From Molanna angustata (Eukaryota; Arthropoda; Insecta; Trichoptera; Molannidae), in assembly GCA_963576475.1 (NCBI GenBank), contig OY754982.1, positions 18,150,217 to 18,214,216 of the forward strand: 64,000 nucleotides of DNA. The letters run 5' to 3'. This document shows, piece by piece, positions 1 to 11,293 of the stretch (position 1 is its first letter; every line of letters starts with the position of its first letter). A program made the position numbers and the translations under genes. The notes below the pieces were generated by a model that searched no databases, had not been told where the DNA came from, and saw only the letters and a program-made list of their open reading frames with translations.

Positions 1-245
1 ACATTCGAAACAGAAGACAATCATTGAAAAACGATTGAGAATAAACAAAACGATACACATTTTGAAATGACATGTCATAAAAGATAAGCACAAGTATATT
101 ATTGGATAATATGACTAAATCGTAAAGAAAAATGCCTTTTATAAAAGATACAAATTCAATTTCCAATGTCAAATTAACAAGCTAATAGCTATTATATTAT
201 GTATATGTATAGTAATATAAATGTATAAACTACCTATATAAATAT

Positions 246-398
246 TGTCCCGGATTCAATTCCCGGTGGAGACACAGTAATTAATTGCATTTTCAGCCAG
301 GACGATGAATATCCCACGTCTCCAGAATGAGGCAAATTGTTATTAGGTTCGTGTTAAATAATATTTGACATTATAGGTACATTACAGGTTGCTCGAGA
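246..398 (+). repeat. tRNA-derived SINE, family C, 5'-truncated
   Basis: The segment opens with a B-box-like block (GGATTCAATTCC) followed by CGGTGGAGACACAG and a body containing CCAGAATGAGGCAAATTG and a TTTGACATT motif. The same order appears on the minus strand at 50649-50828, where the tRNA-like head is kept. The head with the A box is missing here, so this copy is truncated. Confidence 0.6.
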
Positions 399-399
399 A

Positions 400-775
400 T
401 ACATACATACATACATACCATCACGCCATGTCCCTTACGGGGTAAGCAGAGAGAACCGAGCGCCATACTTCTCTATTTTTGCACACATTTCTGGCTTCCT
501 TTACATCCATGCATCGTCTCATACATGCTCGTCGATTGTTCAAACTTTTTATGTTTCCTTCTTTCAAAATATCATTCACATGGTCATGCCATCCCTTTCT
601 GGGGCGACCTCTGCTATTCACTCCATCTCTAGCACCCATGTATATTTTTTTGGTCAGTCGTTCATCGTTCATTCTTTCTATATGTCCAAACCACCTTAAA
701 GCATTCACTTTTATTTTACATATAATATCCTTCTTTAACTTGCATTCTCTCCTTATGTCCTCATTTTTGAGAAGC
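400..775 (-). mobile_element. LINE 3' end, (CATA)n-tailed family, RT C-terminus
   Basis: A minus-strand frame of about 115 residues carries the C-terminal signature of insect LINE polymerases: LRWFGHIERMNDERL, then GRPRKGWHDHVNDIL, then WRSVLSAYPVRDMA and a stop. It runs straight into a (CATA)n run at 399-420, the element's 3' tail. The catalytic RT domain (YADD) and endonuclease are absent, so this is a 5'-truncated dead copy. Related copies in this window lie at 29146, 32205, 41490 and 51100, with a decayed tail at 61495. I place it in the RTE/CR1-like non-LTR group, but the exact clade cannot be settled by eye. Confidence 0.85.
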
Positions 776-1902
776 AACACGATAAAATACAATAACTACT
801 TCTTAAGAGCAAAAATACCTTATGCTGTTAAATTTAATAAATGTGCATACAAAATTAAAGTTAATACAGTCTATACAAAAGTACCTTTATCAAATAAGTA
901 ATTTAACATTGATATTACATAATTTTTGTACCGTCATAAAACACTTTTTTAATAGGACATAAAACTTTATTTTAGAAAAGAAACTAGTCCAACACATGCT
1001 CGTAAAATATAGAATATCTACCTCACACGTGGAACACAATAAATAAAAAGGTAGGTAATTTAATGAACATTATATAGTTCTATTCCTTTCTTTACACAAA
1101 GGCGATACAGAATGTAAGATTGACTGAGGTTATAATATTATGATACCTTTTTAATAATAAAAATATTGTTACGTGAATTTTCCGGATGTAAGTATTATGT
1201 GATATTATGATAAAGAGCCTAGGCACATGTCATGTTTTTTTGTTTACTAGAAATGTCATGAATATATTTTCGTGTCCTTGCTGACACTGACATGCCAACA
1301 AGAAGATAAACAATGCCGTGTTATAAATATAGGACTGAGAACTAAGTAATATCATAAATTAGTATACCTGCAGTCAGGGCTGAATCCATAATATTCAGCG
1401 CTCTTTTTTTGTGCTAAAATATGAACAATTATTTATCATACTTTGATATTTCAGAAAAATATTTATTAAATGATTCGCATTATAACAATCATTTATACAA
1501 CTAACGACAGAATTATGATAATAACCAGACTACATTATATAAGTTTTATTTTTAAATAATAGGTATACAAATTTCATCACAGTACATAACCAGTCGATTG
1601 CTTTAATTATAATATTTAATTTGTTAATCAATTGTTTTTGTTTGTATTATAGAAAACATTTTGTTTATAGGTGCCGTAACTATAAACAACATATTAACTA
1701 GATAATTTAATTTATTTTTAATTGAAACTAATTAAAATATATATGTATATGCCAATAGTTGATCGGAAAAATATAGTGTGTAAAGCATGTTTAAGAAGAT
1801 GGATAAAGGAAAAGCGATGGATATGTGTCAAGTTTGAAGAAAGTAACGTATAGCGTACGATTCTCTGTGTCTACCCCAAAATAAATATGGCCTAATGCCG
1901 TG
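776..1902. other. AT-rich stretch, nothing recognised
   Basis: No frame with coding character, no RNA gene and no clear repeat structure was found. The sequence is AT-rich with scattered TAGGTA motifs. Confidence 0.5.
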
Positions 1903-2190
1903 TATATAAAACGAGTGGGTTGTGGCCAACACTAAACTCCTATAAATAAGCATATGTCATTCTATAAAGTACCTATTCAAAATTTGTATGGAAAATATTC
2001 AGCATTTTCATGAAATGAGTTTGTTAAATTATCTTTTAATTAAATATTTTTTTATGAAAAATTGATAACTTTTCAATGTGATTTTATGTAAGTGGTGTGC
2101 TTTTTTACCAATTAAAAAAAAATCAAATTTTAAGTTTCCTGAGTTTGAGGTCACTTTCAAATATTTGACAGTAAAAAAATTGAGAAGCAC
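1903..2190 (+). repeat. Dispersed repeat family R, copy 1
   Basis: It starts AAAACGAGTGGGTTGTGGCC and ends with AAGTTTCCTGAGTTTGAGGT and CAAATATTTGACAGT. The same two blocks in the same order occur at 35604-35752 (+, shorter) and on the minus strand at 43698-43930. The opening block alone recurs on the minus strand near 55320-55345. No terminal inverted repeat or coding frame was found, so the class is unknown. Confidence 0.6.
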
Positions 2191-2302
2191 TATTCAGATA
2201 TCCTTCAAAATATAATGGGGTCTAATTGAGTGTTAGATATACATATTTACAAAATTTGAAAAGAATCGAATGAGTACTTTAGTCTATAATTGATAAAGTA
2301 GA

Positions 2303-2500
2303 ATAAATACGCCGAACATAGCACATAGTAATAAAAAATAAATAGTACACATCAGAGACACACAGATATATTGTGATGAAACTTTCAGAATACAATCTAA
2401 TAAACATGAAGTAAAATAAACACGCTGTAGGTACATAGCACACAGCACATAGCACACACAGAGATACATTGTGATGAAACTTTCAGAATACAATCTCATC
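2303..2500. repeat. Two-copy tandem duplication, ~98 bp
   Basis: TTGTGATGAAACTTTCAGAA occurs at 2371 and again at 2469, each followed by TACAATCT and preceded by CATAGCAC-type repeats. A 72-residue minus-strand frame through it is a by-product of the duplication and shows no protein family. Confidence 0.7.
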
Positions 2501-3064
2501 ATGATGCTAGTTGTTAATCTGTAATAAAAAATACCCTTAAAATTGCGAAATCATAACTCCCCACTATAATATCCTCTTGGGTTAGTGAGGAGTAAAAAGA
2601 GTAAAAGTTGAGTGTTGCTATATTATAAGGATTTTGGCCCTCCTGATTTATAGTTGTACTTGGTGCATTCGCACTTTTTAAACATTGTCGGATACAACCC
2701 GGTCATCAGTGGGTAATTAAAACAAATGAAAGTTACCGAACAACGTGAATATGGGATAATGATATAATTTGAAATAAATGTGTGTTTCCCACAAAAAATA
2801 AAGGTAATAAGGGAACGTCACCGGTAAAATATGGACGAAATTAAAATAATTGTATATGTTAGAAACTTGTAAATCCTTTAATGATTGTAGCAAACGTACA
2901 AAAGTCGCACAGAAAAGGATAAATGAATACCGCTTGTCGAGTAGGATGTAAAACTTCTATTTCGTTAGAAATTTCCATGGTAAATTACAAGAAATATTTA
3001 TGGGTAATTATGATTCATTAAAGACGAGGTAGACATGCACTTTTCCAAGTCATGTTCAAGTGAA
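2501..3064. other. Unassigned AT-rich sequence
   Basis: No gene, RNA or repeat was recognised. Confidence 0.5.
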
Positions 3065-3315
3065 ATCAAGTATGTACAAGGAGGCTTTGTTTATATGCAA
3101 ATCAAGTATGAACAATGTGGCTCACGACCCGTCATCGCCTTGTTTATATGCCAATCAAGTATGAACAATGTGGCTCACAACCCGTCATCGCCTTGTTTTA
3201 TGCAAATCAAGTATGAACAACGTGACTTACGACCCGCCGTCATCCCCTTGTTTATATGCAAAAATCAAGTATGAACAATGTGGCTCACGACCCGTCAACG
3301 CCTTGTTTATTTGCC
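3065..3315. repeat. Tandem repeat, ~53-bp unit, about 4.5 units
   Basis: Units share ATCAAGTATGAACAA, a CGACCCGTCA block and CCTTGTTTATATGC. ATCAAGTATG begins at 3101, 3154, 3206 and 3264, spacings of 53, 52 and 58 bp. Two overlapping plus-strand frames here translate the repeat and are not genes. The copies differ by several substitutions, so the array is not recent. Confidence 0.85.
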
Positions 3316-4340
3316 AACAAAGCTTTAATTTAGTTTCTTTTTCAATTCAATTTTGTACTTATTTATATTTTTAATACTAGTTTTTCATACCCGGCGCTGT
3401 TCGGGAAGATACAATGTGAAGCAATAATCAAACTCATCAAGGATTCATTTGTCTTTTTTGATCTGTTTATTTGTTATGATTCAGAATGAGTAAAATAATA
3501 TCGAATACAATAAATAAAAAATAGTCTCCTCCGTCCCTTCAGTCTCAAATAATGGAATATGGGAAGTGGTTTGAAATTAGATTAAACATAAGCATAGAAA
3601 AGAGTGTAGTGTTGGCCATATTCCATTTTTTATATTATTTCATTGGAAGCAAGTGTGTATAAAAATCATAAATATTGAACCATGAAAAATAGTTTAAAAT
3701 GTAATTGAATACATATAAGCGTTGGACAGAGTTTAGTGTTAGCCCATTCGGTTTTTTTATAAATCGTTATCAAAAGCAAGTGTGTGTACTAATTTTCGGC
3801 AAGATTAGTAGTTGAGACCCTCAGGCGTTCTTGAATGAATTCCAAGTACATTCTTTTCAAAAAATTCCTTTGTGAGCTAAATAAAATAATAAATTAAAAA
3901 TGAAACTTCCTTGGTTCTTACCTGCGACACGAACACGAATTAAGCTAAATTTATTATACATATCCATATACACAGCTACATACATATTACACTACACATA
4001 AGTATGAGGATTCGATCGTAACCATGCCAACGAAAATCAACAAAATGTCAAATGTATGAACATTTTTTTATGAATGAATGGCATTTACACAGAAAATATT
4101 TTAAAATTTAAAGAACTTAATTTTCTGGAACGAATTTTGGATTACGAAAGTTCTCGCGAATAAATGAAAAATAAATAATTAACATCGCGTAGTTGTCTAA
4201 CTATGCGTTGAGATCGTTTGTAGCGAGAATTAACGTCCTACGATATCCATATCTCATTTAGAGGTTGCGAAAAATAAAAAATAAAACGAAAACAGCCAGA
4301 AGTACACTTAGATACATAATATTAATTGAACTTAGATACT
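3316..4340. other. AT-rich stretch, nothing firmly recognised
   Basis: Weak echoes of family R occur (GTGTTGGCC near 3612, GTTAGCCCATTCGG near 3740). No coding frame or structured element was found. Confidence 0.4.
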
Positions 4341-4540
4341 AAATGTTCTACTCCGAATTCTGAGTAAATCCGTATACATAACATATACGCTACGAAGCCT
4401 CTAAGTTGCTGTTTTTTGACTTCAAAGTTGGTAAAACCGTGAAAAATATAGACCCTGCATACAAATCTCGCGTATCTTGGCTTGATTCTTTGTCGATATG
4501 TTAAGATAATAAAATTCTCTTGAACAAATCGACAGTTGGA
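4341..4540 (-). mobile_element. Helitron-like element, truncated copy H0
   Basis: This is the roughly 200 bp that carry the TC terminus of the family described at 11294, seen on the minus strand: AAATGTTCTACTCCGAATTC through AAATCGACAGTTGGA at 4540. It is cut at the position where other copies have the CA/GT microsatellite. The terminal hairpin is decayed (the GAGAAC arm has become GATAAT), so it is an old copy. Confidence 0.85.
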
Positions 4541-4555
4541 TGAAGAATTTAGGAA

Positions 4556-4690
4556 GCCGTTTTATTTATTATTTATTTGGGGAAAATTTACACAAAATAC
4601 AGGGTTAAGATAAAAACAACACAATAATAATCTCTAATCAAGTATGAAGGCCTATTACATTTTGTAATTTACAAATAATCTAAAACATCA
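4556..4690 (-). repeat. (TTTA)n-tailed dispersed repeat
   Basis: It starts with a TTTATTTATTATTTATTT run and continues into AATTTACACAAAATACAG. This resembles other (TTTA)-headed segments at 7352, 7926, 13851, 40676 and 51892, read here as reverse-strand 3' tails of LINEs or SINEs. Sequence similarity beyond the tail is weak. Confidence 0.4.
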
Positions 4691-4699
4691 AACTATATA

Positions 4700-4795
4700 T
4701 GTATATAATATGTCCTATTCTGATTCGTTTCAGAGTACGAAAACGTCTATAACTAACGGGCTACCGTGGATAAAATTATTTTATAACGCTCTAAC
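4700..4795. repeat. Repeat segment, unoccupied paralogue of the MITE site
   Basis: CTGATTCGTTTCAG is followed directly by AGTACGAAAACGT, then ACCGTGGATAAAA. The same repeat at 49985-50200 has the 152-bp MITE between the corresponding two blocks. The shared flanks define this as a paralogous empty site. Confidence 0.6.
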
Positions 4796-5389
4796 ACTGT
4801 AAAAATAATATTGTATCATTAAACTGCAAATGAGCTGTAGCTTCCCAAAGAAAATTAATAGCTAAGTAATATGTAGGTACGTGAGTACAACAAGAACTTA
4901 ACACCGTCATGGTTTCCTATACTAAGCAGGCAATGATTTTCTTTTGTATTGAGTATTTAAATGTTGTGGACCCTGCACTTGATTTAAATAATAATATAAT
5001 ATTAATCGAATAGTAAGTTACACAATATTAAATAAATAAATAATAATAATAATATAATATTGATCGAATTAGTAAGTTACTCAATATTGCAAGTGTTGTC
5101 TATATAAAAATGTATCGTATACAATGATGAAACGGATTGAGAAAATTATTTTTCATCATTTGTATACATTGAATATATAATACATATATGATATTGCGTA
5201 AACGTGAAGATAGTATACAATCGTATGTTTGAATAAATATGGGATGGATAAAAGCTTTTCAAGCTCGCCTTGTTTTTGAAATTGATAAACGTTTTGTATG
5301 AAATTAGCGTTCTGAAGTCAACACAGGATGTTTTCGTTTAGAGTATTAAAATATTAAGATTGCATCTCTGAAAACATTTGATATTGATT

Positions 5390-6178
5390 TAGTTACTCGG
5401 AGAATTTTATCGGATCGAAGTCCTCTATCAATAAAACATTCAATTTTTCTCGAAAAAAAGACAGTATTGACTTTTAGAAAGGTTGGTGGCAGAGCGATAG
5501 TGAGATGACCTGGCGATCCCGTGAACCCGGATAGATTTTGTTCACAAGCATTTGGAATCCTCAATACATAACAAATACAGATTGAATCGAAAACATTCAA
5601 AACAAATTTCTAAAGCATCTTGACTACAGGAACCGACATCATAATGACCTGTCTCTTTCCCGAATACGCCACAAATTAATGTCCTTGGAAAACAGACGAA
5701 CTGTATTTGACATGACATTCCTGCACAAAATAGTGAACAGTATTATTGACACCGATGCACTTCTTGCGAAAATTCCCTTCAACATACCGACGAGATAAAC
5801 TAGAAAAAATATACATTCAGACTTCCCATCTGTGGCAAAAATTATGTAGAGCACTCTTTCATATACAGAGCATGCAGAAATTATGATTCTTTATTCCATG
5901 ACATTGATCTTTTCAACTCATCGCATAGAAGATTTAAACTATCCATTTTGGCCACGCTCCAGTGATCTTACGCACGCTTCCCACAATGCTCCATTTCCTT
6001 TCAATTTCCTTTTCCTAGCGCAAAAAATATTATGCTACTGATGTTTTTTTCTCAATTCATGTTTTTTAACCAGTTATATTCATTACACACTTTTGGCTTA
6101 TTTGTTGTATTACTGTCTGCTTGTCCTATGTACTAAATTGGCTGTATGTTTGTTTTCAATAAATAAAATAATAAAAGA
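5390..6178 (+). pseudogene. Jockey-like LINE, pol C-terminus and 3' UTR
   Basis: A plus-strand frame reads SIWNPQYITNTD, a stop, then IENIQNKFLKHLDYRN and MSLENRRTVFDMTFLHKIVN, ending near FNIPTR and a stop. This matches the thumb and C-terminal region of insect jockey-clade reverse transcriptases (usual pattern: VWNP...IE.IQ.KFL.....R...L..RR...D..FL.K..N). Homology is weaker and frame-broken before about 5520. A 3' UTR of roughly 350 bp follows and ends in an AATAAATAAAATAATAAAA tail at about 6178. The endonuclease and RT core are missing, so it is a 5'-truncated fossil. Confidence 0.8.
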
Positions 6179-6399
6179 TAACTATCGCCTAAGGTACATG
6201 TCACTAACCACTGCCTTAGATGGTATAAAATATGAATAAATAAAAATTAAATGCTGTTCGATGGAAATCGCATTACTTCAGTAACTAAAGGGACTTAACG
6301 GACGGAAGGGAATGAAGAGACATTGCAACGAATGTCGGGTACCTACCAGCTAATTATTAATAGAAGTGTTTTATAATTACCTTCGTTGTGTATCATATA

Positions 6400-6560
6400 T
6401 GCGGCTAGGCAGTGGGCGCGCTAGGCTTGGCAGTGGCCCCCTTGACAGCTGGGGCTCCAAGGCGCGTGTCCATGGCGGCCCGCCCGCCCCCGCCCCCACC
6501 GCCTCACCGCCCCGCCCTGTCAAGCGGCATGACCGCACCTTCCACAGCTGACTCACACCA
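6400..6560. promoter_or_regulatory. GC-rich block with GC-boxes and E-boxes
   Basis: An isolated GC-rich patch in AT-rich DNA contains a run of CCCGCCC/CCGCCCC boxes on the plus strand and two CAGCTG E-boxes (in GACAGCTGG and CACAGCTGAC). Two overlapping Pro/Ala-rich frames are composition artefacts. It could be a promoter, an enhancer or an exon; the sequence does not decide. Confidence 0.35.
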
Positions 6561-6669
6561 ACACACGATCATGCTACGTACACTCTCATTGTGTACTGTC
6601 GTGTCGTATTGTGTCGACTAGTAGCACACACTCAATTACCACATCTGAAACAAGAAAAAGGCAATTTAA

Positions 6670-6965
6670 TAGTACCTACTGAGCAGGGTCGAAAAAAAAA
6701 TCGGGAGACTCAGATGGGCCGTACACATCCGGTGAATGAGCAAAGAGGACGTCCCAAGATGAATTACGAATGGTGCACCGGGGGGACGAAAAAGAATTGA
6801 AAGGCCGAAGCTTCGATGGCTGGACGGAGTAGTGAAGGATGCAAACAACATCGGCATCCATAAATGGCGTAATGACCGTCACAAGACCGACTGTCATGGA
6901 GACGGGCTCTGCTGGAAGCTAAGACCCGACCTGGGTTGTAGAGCCACATATAGATAGATAGATAG
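6670..6965 (+). pseudogene. RTE-type LINE 3' end with (GATA)n tail
   Basis: Broken frames read RLRWAVHIRRM, then GAPGGRKRIERPKLRWLDG, then GLCWKLRPDLGCRATYR. This is the pattern LRW.GH..RM...GAPGGRR..GRP.LRWLDGV...W....A....GCRA seen at the C-terminus of RTE-group LINEs. The element ends in GATAGATAGATAGA at 6952-6965. It is truncated and carries frameshifts. Confidence 0.75.
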
Positions 6966-6994
6966 AGCAAAGTCTAAGAAACATAGCAACTCTT

Positions 6995-7205
6995 AAACAG
7001 AGTTAACCAACGACGGCGACGATCCAAATGGATAGGCCATAACATCAGGCATAGGATTCTGCTCGTTACTATCGCCGAAAGAAAAACGGAAGGCAAAATT
7101 CATGACAGAAGTCGCCCTAGAGACATAAATGTGCGCTGTATCAGTTACCATGACATTAAAAAGCCTGGCAGATAATAGAGATAAGTGGAATTGCTTAAGG
7201 CAATC
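6995..7205 (+). pseudogene. Degenerate LINE C-terminal fragment
   Basis: The frame RRRSKWIGHNIRHRILLVTI...ERKTEGKIHDRSRPRDIN fits the LINE pattern KWIGHVLRH..L...I.EGK..GKRGRGRPR. It is short, decayed and lacks a clear tail. It lies only about 30 bp after another LINE tail, so the two are separate insertions. Confidence 0.6.
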
Positions 7206-7351
7206 CACCCAGATGGAGGAATATTAGACTATTTGTTTGTCGTTTGTAGAAGGTTTCAAAGTGTTCTAGAATCTTATCATGTGCGGTGTTATTTGAGGGA
7301 ATGTATTATATTTTCACAAGCACATCGGATGTTGGGGAAGAACACAAGACT

Positions 7352-7430
7352 CTTTTATTTATTTATATATTTCCGTCTTAAAAACAAATTATAATAACAG
7401 AACAATTACAAATCACAAATAAATGTCAAA
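7352..7430 (-). repeat. (TTTA)n-tailed repeat fragment
   Basis: TTTTATTTATTTATATATTT is followed by TTCCGTCTTAAAAACAAATT and further AT-rich sequence. It resembles the tail-proximal part of the segments at 13851 and 51892, but similarity is short. Confidence 0.3.
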
Positions 7431-7923
7431 AAATCCGAAGAAATCACGATCCATCAATGAACGATGACTATTTCAAAATGCATGAGATTGCTTCTGTGAT
7501 AGAAATACTTACTGGTTAGTTAGATGAAATTGCTTTTCTGCCATAAAAATCCCTGCTCGTGCATGAATGTATTATAAAAATAAACAATCGATAGAAAATA
7601 AATTGTAATCAGTGGTTTATAATTATAATATTTCAATCAGTGGTTTGATGCCACCGTTTACAAAAAAAATTACACTATTAAAAAACATACGGTGATATGA
7701 ATATTCAGTATCATAATTCCAGAATCGTTTAATCAGAATTCAAAATGAAAATCTTTGGAAGTAATCTTGTTTACCAAATATTTTTGTAATATCCAAACAA
7801 TGAAAAAAACCTGCTTGGGGTCTCCAGGTTATTTGATCAATGATAGTAAACTTCGAAAATAAAGTCATTAATAATCATTATATTGATTGATACGCTAGTA
7901 GGTATACGTAAACTTTCTTTTGC

Positions 7924-8045
7924 TATAATTTATTATTTTTTTTATTTATTTATTTATGATCATGTAAACATATACATTATTTTAATATAAGATAGCCGCC
8001 TCACTAGAATAAATCTGTTCTGAAGCAGCCACCTGTACATTTGTG
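7924..8045 (-). repeat. (TTTA)n-tailed repeat with a CCTCACTAG block
   Basis: A T/A-rich run ending TTTATTTATTTATTTATG is followed about 60 bp later by GCCTCACTAG and AGCAGCCACCTG. A similar block (CACCTCACTAGGCAGAGCC) follows a T-run at 37468-37486, suggesting a shared 3' UTR. Confidence 0.4.
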
Positions 8046-9484
8046 AAATTATTACATTACAGTAAAAAACAAAAGAATAAGAAAGCTATAAAAATAAACA
8101 TTAGGAATACTTACATATTTTAAATTACAAAATACAGTTTTAAAAGTGAAATAGGTACACACAATCCAAACAGACAACAAAAAATAATAATATATGTGAT
8201 ACTTTTAGGATGACAATATAATACTATTTGTCCTAGAGTTATTTGTTTATAAAACGAAACTTAATACATCCCAATCACAATTAGGGATATTTATTTAGGA
8301 ATTTATCACTATTAACAATATGTTCAACTTAAGATTTGTGCGCACCGAGAGTCAACATTTAATTGTATATATTATTTAAAATAAGCTGCGATGAGGAAAC
8401 AAATAAAAAGCTGAAATTTATCAAAACGATTGTAAAACTTGAGTATGAGTAGTTATTTGTACGTTCCTGGGAAAATAAAAACTATAAATTTTAAGTAGAT
8501 AATGAATTTAATGCAAAAACAGCACAAATCATTAGACATGAGAATAATCCAACTGAGCTGCAACAAGTGAACCCACAAGGTAAAATTCCATTCAACAATC
8601 AGTAGGAGCTATTTTATAGAACGAGTTACCTAATAAAGCCAACCTGAAAAAGCGTTTGTAAAATTAGATTAGGAAGTGGCCTTCTTCCGTTGCCTTCTTT
8701 ATTATGTACACAAAGCAAAAAAGTAGATCTAAACCAATTTACTATCGCGGCGGTGTTACCCACAATCTACTTTACCAACTCTCCATAGCAGCAAGAGAAA
8801 AATTGAAAAATATATTGAAAAATAATTGAATTACCTACCTCGGCAATTTTCTGTGACAAATTAACATTTACTGTGACCTATAAAACAGTGCAATTGATTA
8901 TGAGATCAAAAGATTTATTCACAGTTCATGGAATAATAGGAAATAATAGAAAAATATTCAAACAAATTACGAAAATATCTAAGAATTGGTAGTAATTTTT
9001 ATGAAAATGTCGATTGGGTTGATTGAAATAATATCAAGTGAATAAAAATGTTTAAGAAGAATCGTCAAATATTTATGTAAAAAAAATGTTGACACACAAC
9101 ACAGCTTAGCAAATCAAATGCTAATGCGATACAATATCTAAATTAAAAAAGGCGGTTTTCTTTTTATTTTGTTGAGTGAAAGGAAAATAAAAATGATAGG
9201 CAATTCGCTGTATTTCAAAAAAATGTTTGTAACTTTGGACAGTGAAGCAGACCTGAAATTGGAGCAAGAAGTAACACCACAGTAGCTTGTATAATATTTC
9301 GCACAAAGACATTTCTAAATACTACCCACATCAATTATGTTAGGACTGAAGATGTTAAAAACACAAATCCCCTAAAATGACATACCTATCCAACTGACCA
9401 AAATTAACTATCTAAGTATTTCATGGGGGAGTATACTGCTGCCATTGGTTGTAGGAAGGTTTATTATTTGGCAAATGTAATAAT
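8046..9484. other. AT-rich stretch, nothing recognised
   Basis: No coding frame of substance, no RNA gene and no internal repeat were found. Confidence 0.5.
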
Positions 9485-9745
9485 TTATCGGTTACCGCGA
9501 GCAGATTTTAAACTACGAGTATAATTTGAAGAAGCAAATTGCTTCTCTGCGACCACTGTCCTTATTCTGGTTGATTTATGGTTCTCGCTGAACTCCGGCA
9601 GGCGGTAATCCGGTCGATTAGTTAATCCAAACCCGCCCCATTCAAAGTTCATTTGAATTAAAGGGTCTAGAGCTATGTGTACCAATTGCGTTGTTCGACA
9701 AAATAATAATATTATAAAATAGGCTTTGGGACAGGCATGATGCAC
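9485..9745 (-). other. Unassigned open frame, 86 codons
   Basis: A minus-strand frame begins MHHACPKAYFIILLFCRTTQ and includes a block rich in polar and aromatic residues (EWGGFGLTNRPDYRLPEF). The local sequence is less AT-biased than its surroundings. I recognise no family, no flanking splice sites that would make it an exon, and no repeat. It could be an exon, a conserved non-coding segment or chance. Confidence 0.15.
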
Positions 9746-11293
9746 CTTATCTACTTTCAGGTTTAGATTATCTTTTAAAGATTACACAGAAAGTTTTTAT
9801 CAGTGAAATTATTTATCGTATAGTATATAAACAGATTGGATCAATCTGTATTTTCATCGTTGGAAGTGAGATGCCAGTTACTTGTCAGGTTGACTGGCAT
9901 GAAAATGTAAGACAGAACACTTCATTATCAAGGATTTAAGCTGGTATTGAATAATATTTCAAGAAAAAATGTGAAGTAGTTATGCGATTCTGACAGCCGG
10001 AATTGGTGCAATATACATCAAATATATCAGCATGGCTGTTTGTCTGACAATAATAAATCATTACATTTAATGATCCTTATTAAGTGATCCACAATATGTT
10101 TGTACCCAATCCTTCTGACCATTCTCGAATAAATCTTTATATTTGAATTGAAATAGCCATTTATTTTAATTCTATGTCGGAATAGTGTGAAGGCTTTCTA
10201 CTGAAACCAGAATTGTCAAATATGTAGTTCTCAAACAACTTCCTTCGCTTCCAATCCTTCTATCCTAATTGCTATCAGTTTGTTTATATATTAGTCTGTT
10301 TTCTTTTAGTTTTTACCAAATTCCTTTAAGGCTTCACGTCGCTTGAACGAGGCTTATTAGCCCACTTTGTTGTACATAAACTAACTACCTAAATAAATAA
10401 ATGTCAGTTATTTCTGGGAGATGTATTGATGTGAGTGTTGCAATTATTGAACGTCTATTAATATTGCAACGGGTCGTTATTGTGTTTGTACATATGTACA
10501 TACGTACAAACGGCGTGGGAGTATTTTATTCAGCGCTAATAGCCGATAACACACCTTGTGATAACAACAAAAATAGCCTATCACAAATAATATATTATAT
10601 ACTAGTATGAATATAATCTATATTTAGTTTATATGACAATTGATGTAATATATATTACGTTTACGTACATCACCCATACACTTGAACTGATGTCGACTAG
10701 ATGCATGATGTATCGAAATATGAGTATCAGATTTATTGAGAAAAGAAAAGTAAGCCTTATTTGTTATGATATGGAATAACTTCAAAAAATCGAATCAAAT
10801 AAAAAATCGAATTTCATAGTAAACTGCATTACTAAACTATCACATTTTTTTCTGAGAGTAGTTTAATAGAGATCCTTATACCGCTGTGAGTCAGCATCCA
10901 ATAACTATAAAAAAGATCCTAAAAATGTCGCAATTTCAAGGGCTCTAAAAAATAATTAAGCAAGTTTTTTTTCCACAAGTATTCTTAAAAACTACGACCA
11001 TTCATAGAGTGCTAAACCTATAAATTTCATTCATAGAGTGCTAAATTTATAAATTTCGGCCTGTGTTGAAGAGTTCACTTAAATTGTACGAGTACTAAAA
11101 ACTAAAAAAAGACGAAGAAAATTGTTAAATGGGTGATAAAGATTGTTTTTGATTTTTTTTATTATTATTTAAATAGATCTATATTATATTGCAATACATA
11201 CTCTAATCTTTAGTAATACGTAAACAATTATTTAAATTATTCATAATATACTAAACACATTTTTTCTTAAAAGGTCAAAACTTTTTCCTTTTT
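9746..11293. other. AT-rich stretch with one small hairpin
   Basis: A perfect 8-bp stem (ATGCCAGT/ACTGGCAT) lies at 9871-9900, and a repeated CATTCATAGAGTGCTAAA occurs near 11000-11046. Nothing else was recognised. Confidence 0.45.

Noticed and set aside
6366..6621. Pro/Ala-rich protein frames
   Set aside because: Overlapping frames across a GC-rich patch; content follows base composition.
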